Shown piece by piece: positions 7,147 through 14,997 of a stretch of 19,813 nucleotides of DNA; position 1 is the first letter of the stretch; each line of letters starts with the position of its first letter. A program made the position numbers and the translations under genes. The stretch is from Candidatus Falkowiibacteriota bacterium (GTDB lineage Bacteria > Patescibacteriota > Patescibacteriia > Patescibacteriales > UBA12465). Under the pieces are notes generated by a model. The model made no database searches. It was not told the DNA's origin and was given only the letters and a program-made list of their open reading frames with translations. The stretch spans positions 1 to 19,813 of the forward strand of contig CAIOGK010000018.1 of assembly GCA_903857815.1 (NCBI GenBank). Reading direction: 5' to 3'.

Positions 7147-9672
7147 ATGGGGAGAAAAAAGAAAAGCCAAAATCCAATGGATTATGTAACTTTACCGGAA
7201 TTTGATTTAGATGAACGGGCAAAAAGGAGTATTATGATAGTTTTGCTTTTAGTTTTAGGAATAGTTAGTTTTTTGGGATTATTGAATCTTTCTGGTCATC
7301 TAGGCGAGTTTTTATCTAAAGGTTTAACTTTAGTGTTTGGCTATGGGCGCTGGCTAGTTCCTTTAATTTTTCTTTATTGGGCCTTTATTATTATTCGTCG
7401 TTCTAAAAATTCCTTGAAGTTTAGTGATTATTTAGGTTTAGGCCTTTTATTTATTTCTTATCAAACGCTATTCCATTTTTTTATTGATAAAAAAAATTGG
7501 CAATCAGTTATTGCTTTAGGGGAGGGCGGTGGCTATGTCGGCTATTATCTAAGTCAGGCCTTTTTTTATATTTTTGGTTTCTGGGGAGGAGTAATAGTAT
7601 TAATTGCCTGTTTGTTGATTGCTTTAGTTTTAGTATTTAATACATCGCTTGAAAAAATAATCGGTCGTGAGAGCTTTTTGGCAAAGATTTTTAAACCATT
7701 TGCTTTATTTTTTAAAGAGTTATTTTCTAAATCAGAAGAAGATAATACTAATAATGAACGTGAATCTTTGATAGAGTCTGCTCGTGAAGAAGTACTTAGT
7801 GCTTGGCAAAAACGTGATGTTAATGCTCTTATGGAAATAGAGCAATCCGAATTAGAAGATGAACCATCCCCCGCTTCTAAACATAAAGATAAAAAACAAG
7901 TTCAAGAAAAAATAGCTTGGCCTAAAAATTCTATTAGAATCGATTTACCTATTGAATTGTTAAATAATAAATTTGCTAAAGCCATTGGTGGCGATACGGA
8001 GTTAAATTTACAAAAAATTCATAATACTTTAAATAAATTTGGTATAGAGGTTGAAATGGGAGAAACAAAAGTTGGTCCAACGGTTACTCAATATACTTTT
8101 CGTCCCGCTGAAGGCGTTAAGCTTTCTCGAATTACGACTTTGAGCAATGATTTATCACTAGCTTTAGCCGCTCATCCGATTAGAATTGAAGCTCCTATTC
8201 CAGGAAAATCTTTAGTTGGGATCGAGGTCCCTAATCGTGCAAAAGCCATTGTCGGATTACGTGAAATTTTAGAAGATGAAGCTTTTAAAACTCGAAAAAA
8301 TAATTTATTTATTGCACTTGGTAAAGATGTCTCCGGAACGTCTTGGTTGTATGACCTAACTAAGATGCCGCATTTATTAGTAGCGGGTGCAACTAATTCC
8401 GGAAAATCAGTTTGTCTTAATGCCATTATCGTGAGTCTTTTATATCAAAATAATCCTGACGAATTACGCTTTATTATGGTTGATCCAAAGCGAGTAGAGC
8501 TTCCAGTTTATAATGGTATTCCACATCTTCTAACTCCGGTTATTACTGAAGTCTCTAAAACAATTAATTCTCTAAAGTGGTGTTTAAATGAGATGGATAG
8601 ACGTTATGATATTTTAAATAAAGCAGGTAAAAAAAATATTCAGTCTTATAATCAAAGCACTAAAGAAAAATTGCCGTTTATAGTTTATATCATTGATGAA
8701 TTGGCTGATTTTATGATGACCGCCGGCAAAGATATGGAGGCCGCCATTATTCGTTTAGCGCAAATGTCTCGAGCAATCGGTATCCATTTAATTTTAGCAA
8801 CACAAAGACCAAGCGTAGATGTTATTACTGGATTAATTAAGGCAAATATTCCTACTAGAATCGCTTTTTCGGTTGCCTCTTTAGTTGATTCTAAAACTAT
8901 TTTAGATTCCTCTGGTGCCGAAAAATTATTAGGGCAGGGAGATATGCTTTTCTCAACCGCTGAGTTATCTAAGCCTAAACGTATTCAGGGTGCGTATTTA
9001 AGTGATAATGAAATCAATGATGTTGTAAATTATATTAAAGATAAAAGTGGTGCTGCTGAATATTTGGAAGGAATTACTGAACGTCAAAAAGTCGGCGGTG
9101 TCGCTGGCGTCGGAATGGATGGCAATCATGGAGATGAAGATGAGCTATTTGAAGAAGCTAAAGAAATAATTGTTAAAGCAGGAAAAGCTTCGACCTCAAT
9201 GTTGCAAAGACGCTTGTCTATTGGCTATGGTCGGGCCGCTAAAATTTTAGATATGTTAGAGGAGGGTGGAATTATTGGTCCGTCTAATGGTTCTAAGCCA
9301 AGAGAAGTAATGATTAGTCGTGAACAATATGAAGCTGAGGGCGGAATGAGCGCTGTGCCTATTCATAGTCGGGCTGAATCTAAAGCTCCGGATAATTATT
9401 TTGGTTCTGATGATGAAGGAGATGATGGTGTTTTAGATTTTGGTAAAGATGAAGAAGATAACAATATTAAAACTGAAATTGAAAAAGACGAAGAAATTAT
9501 TGAGGATGAAGAAGAAATTATTGAAGAATTACAACTTACCGAGAATGAAGAAGATGAGGTAATCGAAGATGAAGATGAAATTTTGGAAGAAATTAGAGAG
9601 AATAAAATAACTGAAATTAAAAAACCTTCATTTCCACCAGCGGATGACGATGAAATGTTTTTTTCTAAATAA
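7147..9672 (+). CDS. ftsK: DNA translocase FtsK/SpoIIIE
   Basis: 841 residues. FtsK anchors at the division septum and pumps chromosomal DNA with its hexameric ATPase motor, coordinating segregation with division. The N-terminus has about four membrane segments (roughly 28-46, 69-84, 94-113, 143-165) and a short charged linker (195-260), giving the Gram-positive size class. The motor follows (about 265-640): Walker A GATNSGKS (414-421, K420, S421), Walker B FIVYIIDELAD (511-521, D517, E518), and ATQRPSVDVITGLIKANIPTRIAF (551-574). The gamma winged-helix domain is at about 664-724 (MLQRRLSIGYGRAAKILDML, GSKPREV). Beyond it is an unusual tail (about 755-841), very rich in Asp and Glu, ending in PADDDEMFFSK. 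In FtsK and SpoIIIE the gamma domain is normally near the extreme C-terminus, so this extension stands out. A promoter lies 49 bases upstream. Weak TAGG 9 bases before the ATG; no strong ribosome binding site. Confidence 0.96.
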   Translation: MGRKKKSQNPMDYVTLPEFDLDERAKRSIMIVLLLVLGIVSFLGLLNLSGHLGEFLSKGLTLVFGYGRWLVPLIFLYWAFIIIRRSKNSLKFSDYLGLGLLFISYQTLFHFFIDKKNWQSVIALGEGGGYVGYYLSQAFFYIFGFWGGVIVLIACLLIALVLVFNTSLEKIIGRESFLAKIFKPFALFFKELFSKSEEDNTNNERESLIESAREEVLSAWQKRDVNALMEIEQSELEDEPSPASKHKDKKQVQEKIAWPKNSIRIDLPIELLNNKFAKAIGGDTELNLQKIHNTLNKFGIEVEMGETKVGPTVTQYTFRPAEGVKLSRITTLSNDLSLALAAHPIRIEAPIPGKSLVGIEVPNRAKAIVGLREILEDEAFKTRKNNLFIALGKDVSGTSWLYDLTKMPHLLVAGATNSGKSVCLNAIIVSLLYQNNPDELRFIMVDPKRVELPVYNGIPHLLTPVITEVSKTINSLKWCLNEMDRRYDILNKAGKKNIQSYNQSTKEKLPFIVYIIDELADFMMTAGKDMEAAIIRLAQMSRAIGIHLILATQRPSVDVITGLIKANIPTRIAFSVASLVDSKTILDSSGAEKLLGQGDMLFSTAELSKPKRIQGAYLSDNEINDVVNYIKDKSGAAEYLEGITERQKVGGVAGVGMDGNHGDEDELFEEAKEIIVKAGKASTSMLQRRLSIGYGRAAKILDMLEEGGIIGPSNGSKPREVMISREQYEAEGGMSAVPIHSRAESKAPDNYFGSDDEGDDGVLDFGKDEEDNNIKTEIEKDEEIIEDEEEIIEELQLTENEEDEVIEDEDEILEEIRENKITEIKKPSFPPADDDEMFFSK
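9490..9524 (+). repeat. Short in-frame direct duplication in the ftsK acidic tail
   Basis: The 14-base word GAAGAAATTATTGA occurs at 9490-9503 and again at 9511-9524, a 21-base (seven-codon) period that encodes EEIIEDE-like heptads. Similar degenerate copies follow downstream to about 9600. This suggests that the acidic C-terminal tail grew by local duplication or slippage. Confidence 0.55.
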
Positions 9673-9686
9673 TTAATTTAAAAAAT

Positions 9687-10022
9687 ATGGTAAATTTTGA
9701 AAAAGCTTCTTTTGATAATAAATTTGATCGCTTAGATTCTTCTAAGGATTCCGTTCTAATGCCAAACGATCAGATAAAAATTTTAAAAGAGAAAATTTTA
9801 CAAACCACCGAAAAAATTAGTGGTTTAAAACAAAGTCTTAATATTATTGCCGAAGAAGATTCTGGGGCTCTCGAGGGAGATATTATGGATAAAGGATTTG
9901 AGCTCAAGGAAGCGGAGACGGAGTTAGAAGTATTACAAGAAAAAATAAAGAATATCAATGAACTTAAGACTCAGTATGGTAATATCGAGAGTGATATAAA
10001 TAGCACTGTTTCTAAAAATTAA
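9687..10022 (+). CDS. Hypothetical coiled-coil protein
   Basis: 111 residues, not recognised as any named family. It is hydrophilic with no membrane segment or signal peptide. The middle (about 27-57) and end (about 70-100) show heptad-like spacing of Leu and Ile with many Lys and Glu, predicting two helices that could pair as a coiled-coil hairpin, separated by a Gly/acidic turn (EEDSGALEGDIMDKG). The ends are rich in Ser, Asn and Asp and probably disordered. It lies 14 bases after ftsK and 2 bases before the Mur ligase gene, so it is almost certainly translated from the same mRNA. By position it might be a structural or adaptor protein of division or wall synthesis, but nothing in the sequence shows this. 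Reality as a gene is supported by the tight packing and the ATG placed like its neighbours'. Confidence 0.72.
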   Translation: MVNFEKASFDNKFDRLDSSKDSVLMPNDQIKILKEKILQTTEKISGLKQSLNIIAEEDSGALEGDIMDKGFELKEAETELEVLQEKIKNINELKTQYGNIESDINSTVSKN

Positions 10023-10024
10023 CT

Positions 10025-11458
10025 ATGATTGAAAAAATAAAGCGAATTATTCCTAATCGTTTATTTAAAACCGTACAACCGGTTTATCATTTTTTATTTA
10101 GTTTTTTAGCCGCCGCTTATTTTAAATTTCCTAGTCGCAAGCTGATTATAATTGGTGTAACTGGGACAGCCGGTAAAACTTCTACAGTTTATTTAATTGC
10201 CAAGATGCTAGAAAAGGCGGGATATAAAACGGGCTTCACTTCAACTACTATTTTTTCTGATGGTAAACGTGAATGGTTAAATGATAAAAAAATGACTATG
10301 CCTGGTCGTTTTTTTATTCAGAGACTAATTAGTCAAATGATTAAAAACGGTTGTCGCTACGCAATTGTGGAAACTACTTCCGAAGGGATTAAGCAGTTCC
10401 GCCATCGCTTTATAAATTATGATGTAGTAGTTTTTACCGGTTTATATCCAGAACATATAGAATCGCATGGTAGCTTTGAAAAATATAAAGAAACCAAGGG
10501 GTTGTTATTTGGACATTTACAGCGTTTTAAAAATAAATATGTTGATGAAAATAAAAATGTTCAGCTAGTAAAAAGCGGTTTAAAAAAATTGAATTTAATT
10601 AGAGTACAAAAAACTATTATTGTAAATGGTGATGATAAGTACGCTTCTTATTTTTTAAATTTTAGGAGTGAGGTAAAGATAGTTTATTCATTGAATGAAA
10701 ATAATAATTTAGAGGCAGTTCTTAAAAATTTAAATAGTGAAGCACAAATTAGAGATTTTAATTTTGTAAAATGGGCTATCGAGGCCGCTGGCATAGAAGG
10801 AACAGATTTAAATATTAATGGTCAGGCAGTGCGCCTGAATCTCCTTGGTGATTTTAATGCGCTCAATGCCTTGTCAGCTTATGCTGTCGGAGTAAACCAA
10901 GGTGTTTCTTTGCAAAACATTAAATTAGGATTAGAGAGTATTCAGGGGTTGGCTGGTAAAATGGAAATGATTGATGAGGGGCAAGATTTTGGAGTAATGG
11001 TTGATTATTCTTTCGAGCCAAAAGCTTTAGAAAAATTATATGAAACAATTTCTCTAATTCCGTATGAAAGGTTAATTCATATTTTAGGTTCGACTGGAGG
11101 CGGAAGAGATAAATCTCGTCGTCCGATTTTAGGACGGATGGCGGCCTTGAAAGCAGATATTGTTATTATTACTAATGAAGATCCCTACGATGAAGACCCG
11201 GCTACCATTATTAATGAGGTAGCTTCGGGCGCAGAAATGGCGGGCAAAATAAATAATCAGGATCTTTTTAAGATATTGGAGCGCCGAGACGCTATAAAAA
11301 AATCGCTAGAATTAGCCAAAGAAAATGATTTAGTGCTTATAACTGGCAAGGGGTCTGAACAATATATTTGTTTGGCTGGAGGAGTAAAAGAGCCTTGGGA
11401 TGATAGGGGGGAATTTAGAAGGGCGATTGTGGACAAAATGTGTATTGACAAAAAATAA
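10025..11458 (+). CDS. Mur ligase family protein, MurE-like, lacking the N-terminal UDP-binding domain
   Basis: 477 residues. Mur ligases use ATP to join an amino acid or peptide to a carboxylate through an acyl-phosphate, MurE adding the third residue of the peptidoglycan stem. The central domain begins almost at once: P-loop GVTGTAGKTS (44-53), then MTMPGRFFIQ, YAIVETTSEGIKQFRHR (112-128), YPEHIESHGSFEKYKETKGLLF (141-162) with K158 at the usual carbamylated-lysine position, and VNGDD (200-204). The C-terminal domain shows LLGDFNALNALSAYA, GKMEMI, VDYSFEPKALEKL, ILGSTGGGRDKSRRP (353-367), ITNEDPYDEDP (382-392) and ITGKGSEQYI. The MurE DNPR motif that selects diaminopimelate reads EDPY, and the roughly 80-100-residue UDP-sugar domain before the P-loop is reduced to a short, partly hydrophobic segment. 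It could be a minimal MurE, or a ligase for another substrate. It shares a transcript with ftsK. Confidence 0.85.
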   Translation: MIEKIKRIIPNRLFKTVQPVYHFLFSFLAAAYFKFPSRKLIIIGVTGTAGKTSTVYLIAKMLEKAGYKTGFTSTTIFSDGKREWLNDKKMTMPGRFFIQRLISQMIKNGCRYAIVETTSEGIKQFRHRFINYDVVVFTGLYPEHIESHGSFEKYKETKGLLFGHLQRFKNKYVDENKNVQLVKSGLKKLNLIRVQKTIIVNGDDKYASYFLNFRSEVKIVYSLNENNNLEAVLKNLNSEAQIRDFNFVKWAIEAAGIEGTDLNINGQAVRLNLLGDFNALNALSAYAVGVNQGVSLQNIKLGLESIQGLAGKMEMIDEGQDFGVMVDYSFEPKALEKLYETISLIPYERLIHILGSTGGGRDKSRRPILGRMAALKADIVIITNEDPYDEDPATIINEVASGAEMAGKINNQDLFKILERRDAIKKSLELAKENDLVLITGKGSEQYICLAGGVKEPWDDRGEFRRAIVDKMCIDKK

Positions 11459-11473
11459 TTATTATCATACTAT
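11445..11473 (+). promoter_or_regulatory. Promoter for rpoB-rpoC
   Basis: A perfect -35 hexamer TTGACA (11445-11450) and a -10 hexamer TACTAT (11468-11473) are separated by exactly 17 bases, the ideal sigma-70 spacing; TACTAT matches the most important T1, A2, A5 and T6 positions. The -35 lies inside the last codons of the Mur ligase gene. Transcription would start near 11480, leaving a leader of about 185 bases before rpoB. A weaker TATAGT at 11629-11634 has no good -35. Confidence 0.7.
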
Positions 11474-11486
11474 AGGAATACATTAA

Positions 11487-11518
11487 CACTTTTTTATTTA
11501 AAAAAAGTGATTTATCAC
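11487..11518 (+). promoter_or_regulatory. Two mutually exclusive hairpins at the 5' end of the rpoB leader
   Basis: Hairpin A pairs CACTTTTTT (11487-11495) with AAAAAAGTG (11501-11509) around a 5-base loop, nine perfect pairs. Hairpin B, GTGATTTATCAC (11507-11518), has a 5-base-pair stem and a TT loop (or opens to fewer pairs if a larger loop is needed), and shares GTG 11507-11509 with A, so both cannot form fully. Hairpin A would sit about 7 bases from the predicted transcript start. There is no T-run directly after either, so neither is a standard terminator. A role in mRNA stability or leader folding is possible but unproven. Confidence 0.45.
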
Positions 11519-11552
11519 AAAAAGAATTAATTTAATACTCACGAAACTCAAG

Positions 11553-11588
11553 CCAATTTGGGATTGGGATTTTTTTGTTAAAAACCCC
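11553..11588 (+). promoter_or_regulatory. Possible attenuator-like hairpin pair in the rpoB leader
   Basis: CCAAT (11553-11557) pairs with ATTGG (11563-11567) around TTGGG, and a run of seven T follows at 11570-11576, resembling a weak intrinsic terminator. An alternative stem pairs GGG plus TTTTT (11566-11576, with the A at 11569 bulged) with AAAAACCC (11580-11587), which would hide both the T-run and part of the first stem. This is the geometry of a terminator and anti-terminator, but the first stem has only 5 pairs and the evidence is by eye only. Confidence 0.35.
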
Positions 11589-11665
11589 CTACTTACTGGC
11601 TATCTTTTTTTGCTCTTTTGTTATCTTCTATAGTTTAAATAGTTAAATAATTACGCTATATATCT

Positions 11666-14600
11666 ATGTCTAAACGCAAATCATTTTCTGAGGTGAACGA
11701 GGTCCTGCCAATGCCGGACTTAATCGAAATACAGAAAGATTCTTATAATTGGTTCTTAAAAGAAGGCTTGGCGGAATTGTTCGATGAAATCAATCCGGTA
11801 GCCGATTTTATTGGCCGTGATTTAGAATTATATCTTGAGGATTATTATCTTGATGAAGCTAAGTTTTCTGAAGTTGAAAGCCGCGAGAAAAATATTACCT
11901 ACGAAGCTCCTTTGCGCGTGAAGACACGCCTACTTAATAAAAAAACTAATCATGCTGTTAACCAAGAAGTTTTTCTTGGTGATTTTCCATTGATGACCGA
12001 TAAAGGAACCTTTATTATTAACGGCATTGAAAGAGTTGTCGTTTCTCAGCTTATAAGAAGCGCCGGGGTAATGTTTACTGCCGAATTTATTAAAGGTAAG
12101 AAATGTTACGGCGCTAAAATTATTCCTAATCGTGGCGCTTGGTTGGAAATAGAAACCGATTCTAATAAAGTACTATGGGTTAGAATTGATCGCAAACGTA
12201 AAGTGGCCGTTACTTCATTGTTACGCGCTTTTGGCTATACGAGCGATGAAGAAATTATTAAATTATTTGCTGATGTTGATTTAGTAAAGAGTAAAGATGA
12301 AAAGACTTTCATGGAAGCAACTATTGAAAAAGATGCCGCTAAAGATGAGGCCGAAGGACTTCAAGAAGTTTATCGTCGCATTAGACCAGGTGATTTAGCT
12401 TCAGTCGAAAATGCGCGTCAGTTAATTTATTCAATGTTTTTCCGTTTTGATCGTTACGATTTTGGTCGCGTTGGTCGTTATAAACTTAATCGTCGTTTTA
12501 GTTTAGATTTACCTTCAAATAAAAAAGAATATCGTATTTTAAGAAAGGAAGATTTAGTTTTGATTATCAAAGAAGTTATCAGATTAAATATTACTAAGGA
12601 ACCGGAAGACGATATCGATCATTTAGGTAATCGTCGTATTCGTGCGATTGGCGGTTTAATCCAAAATCGTTTCCGTGTTGGGCTAGCTCGAATGGAAAGA
12701 ATTATTAAAGATAGAATGTCGACTTCTGATATTGCTTCGCTTACTCCTTCTAAATTAGTAAATGCTCGTCCAGTAATTGGCGTAGTAAGAGAATTCTTCA
12801 TGTCTTCTCAGCTATCACAGTTCATGGATCAAACAAATCCTTTAGCTGAACTTGAACACAAACGTCGTTTGTCAGCTATGGGTCCTGGTGGCTTAACAAG
12901 AGAAAGAGCTGGGTTTGATGTTCGTGATGTTCACACTACTCACTATGGTCGCATTTGTCCGATTGCTACTCCTGAAGGTCCAAATATTGGCTTAGTCGGC
13001 CATTTAGCTAGTTACGCTCGACTTAATAGTTATGGCTTTTTAGAAACTCCATATCGTAAAGTTGTTAAAGATAAAAAAGGTCCTCGAGTTACTGATGAAA
13101 TTGTTTATCTTGATGCTTTTGAAGAAGAAAAATATATTACTGTCGATTCTACTATACCAACTGATAATGATGGTCGCTTTTTAGTAACTAAATTTGAAGG
13201 CCGAAAATATGGGCAACCGGGTATGGAAGAAATTGATAAGATTGATTTTGTGGGTGTAGCTGCTAATCAGATTATTTCAATTGCGACTTCACTTATTCCT
13301 TTCATGGAACACAATGATGGACAGAGATCTTTAATGGGAACAAACATGCAACGTCAAGCCGTTCCTTTAGTAAAGAGTGAAGCTCCTGTTGTGGGGACCG
13401 GTGTTGAGGCACGAGCCGCTCGTGATAGTGGCCATGTGGTGATTGCTGCCGAAGACGGTGTTATTACTAGGGCGGATGCGGGGTTGATTGAACTTACAAC
13501 TAAGAAAGGTGAAGTTATAACTTATAATTTAAATAAATTTTTACGTTCTAATTCATCAACTTGTATTAACCAACATCCAACTACTGAAGTTGGAACAAAA
13601 GTTAAAAAAGGTGAAATCCTTTCAGATGGTCCAGCAATTGATAATGGGGAATTATCTTTAGGAAGAAATGTTTTAGTCGCCTTTATGACTTGGGAAGGTT
13701 TCAATTATGAAGATGCGGTTATTATTTCTGAACGTTTAGTTAAAGAAGATGTTTATTCCTCCATTCATATTGAAAATTATACTATCGATGTTCGTGATAC
13801 TAAGCTTGGCCCCGAGGTTGTAACTAACGATATTCCAAATATTAGTGAAGAAAAATTAAAAAATCTTGATGACGAAGGTATTATCCGAATTGGCGCAGAA
13901 ATATCCTCAGGTGATATCTTGGTTGGTAAAATTACTCCAAAAGGAGAAACAACTTTATCGGCTGAAGAAAAATTACTTAGAGCAATTTTTGGTGAAAAAG
14001 CGAAAGATGTTCGTGATTCCTCTTTATATCTTGAGCATGGTGAACACGGAAAAGTAGTTGATATCAAAATTTTCTCACGTGAAGAAGGTGATAAGCTTTC
14101 AGCTGGCGTTTTGCAATCTATTCAAGTTTCAGTTGCTAATTTAAGAAAGATTCAAGTTGGTGATAAGATGTCTGGTCGTCATGGTAATAAAGGTGTTATT
14201 TCTAAAGTCGTTCCTGTTGAAGATATGCCTTATATGGCTGACGGAACTCCAGTTGATGTTATTTTGTCTCCTCTTGGTATTATTTCTCGTATGAATCTTG
14301 GTCAGTTACTTGAAACTCATCTTGGTTTTGCTGCTAAAAAGCTTGGCTACCGAGTTATGTCTCCAGCTTTAAATGGTGTAACCGAAGAACAAATTAAAGA
14401 TGAGCTACGAAGAGCGGGGTTACCAGAAAATGGAAAAATTACTTTATATGATGGTAAGACTGGTGAAGCTTATGACAATCAAATTACGGTTGGTTATAAG
14501 TATATGTTGAAACTTAACCACATGGTTGAAGATAAAATTCACCAACGTTCAATCGGTCCATACTCACTTATTACTCAGCAACCTTTAGGCGGAAAAGCTC

Positions 14601-14968
14601 AGTTTGGTGGTCAAAGATTTGGAGAAATGGAAGTTTGGGCTTTAGAGGGTTATGGCGCCGCTCATACTTTACAAGAAATTTTAACTATTAAATCTGATGA
14701 TATCCCAGGAAGATCAAAAGCCTACGAATCTATTATTAAAGGAGAAGAAATCGAAAAATTAAATGTACCGGAATCCTTTAATGTTTTGATTCGAGAACTT
14801 AAAGGCTTAGGACTTAATGTTGAACTTCTAAATGGAAGAAGCGGCATGACCGCTTCCGAAGTGATGACTGATTTAGACGAAGAATTAATCAAAGATGAAA
14901 AATTTGATTATGATAAGCCTGAAGTCGTTGTGGCTTTAGCTGAAGGTGGGGAAAAATCTGAGGAATAA
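11666..14968 (+). CDS. rpoB: DNA-directed RNA polymerase subunit beta
   Basis: 1100 residues, shorter than the E. coli subunit (1342) because the large lineage-specific insertions are absent. With beta' it forms the catalytic core of RNA polymerase. The start MSKRKSFSEVNEVLPMPDLIEIQKDSY is typical. The rifampicin-binding region is at about 380-405 (SSQLSQFMDQ, then HKRRLSAMGPGGLTRERAGF), with Q385, D388, H398, R401 and S403 matching E. coli Q513, D516, H526, R529 and S531, so a drug-sensitive pocket is expected; E. coli L533 is Met here. Further hallmarks are TPEGPNIGLVGHLASYARLN, GTNMQRQAVPL, WEGFNYEDAVIISERLV, GDKMSGRHGNKGVIS, and the C-terminal QPLGGKAQFGGQRFGEMEVWALEGYGAAHTLQEIL. It is preceded by a leader rather than by rplJ-rplL as in many bacteria. 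rpoC follows after 29 bases. No Shine-Dalgarno is visible before the ATG. Confidence 0.99.
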   Translation: MSKRKSFSEVNEVLPMPDLIEIQKDSYNWFLKEGLAELFDEINPVADFIGRDLELYLEDYYLDEAKFSEVESREKNITYEAPLRVKTRLLNKKTNHAVNQEVFLGDFPLMTDKGTFIINGIERVVVSQLIRSAGVMFTAEFIKGKKCYGAKIIPNRGAWLEIETDSNKVLWVRIDRKRKVAVTSLLRAFGYTSDEEIIKLFADVDLVKSKDEKTFMEATIEKDAAKDEAEGLQEVYRRIRPGDLASVENARQLIYSMFFRFDRYDFGRVGRYKLNRRFSLDLPSNKKEYRILRKEDLVLIIKEVIRLNITKEPEDDIDHLGNRRIRAIGGLIQNRFRVGLARMERIIKDRMSTSDIASLTPSKLVNARPVIGVVREFFMSSQLSQFMDQTNPLAELEHKRRLSAMGPGGLTRERAGFDVRDVHTTHYGRICPIATPEGPNIGLVGHLASYARLNSYGFLETPYRKVVKDKKGPRVTDEIVYLDAFEEEKYITVDSTIPTDNDGRFLVTKFEGRKYGQPGMEEIDKIDFVGVAANQIISIATSLIPFMEHNDGQRSLMGTNMQRQAVPLVKSEAPVVGTGVEARAARDSGHVVIAAEDGVITRADAGLIELTTKKGEVITYNLNKFLRSNSSTCINQHPTTEVGTKVKKGEILSDGPAIDNGELSLGRNVLVAFMTWEGFNYEDAVIISERLVKEDVYSSIHIENYTIDVRDTKLGPEVVTNDIPNISEEKLKNLDDEGIIRIGAEISSGDILVGKITPKGETTLSAEEKLLRAIFGEKAKDVRDSSLYLEHGEHGKVVDIKIFSREEGDKLSAGVLQSIQVSVANLRKIQVGDKMSGRHGNKGVISKVVPVEDMPYMADGTPVDVILSPLGIISRMNLGQLLETHLGFAAKKLGYRVMSPALNGVTEEQIKDELRRAGLPENGKITLYDGKTGEAYDNQITVGYKYMLKLNHMVEDKIHQRSIGPYSLITQQPLGGKAQFGGQRFGEMEVWALEGYGAAHTLQEILTIKSDDIPGRSKAYESIIKGEEIEKLNVPESFNVLIRELKGLGLNVELLNGRSGMTASEVMTDLDEELIKDEKFDYDKPEVVVALAEGGEKSEE

Positions 14969-14997
14969 TATTAAATAAGCATTTACATATACATATT

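Noticed and set aside
13866..14057. Second + frame of 63 codons inside rpoB
   Set aside because: Lies wholly inside rpoB in another frame and shows no recognisable protein.
13777..14067. Minus-strand open frame of 96 codons inside rpoB, and similar ones inside ftsK, glgA and rpoC
   Set aside because: All are opposite-strand shadows of strongly conserved genes, with no family signal of their own.
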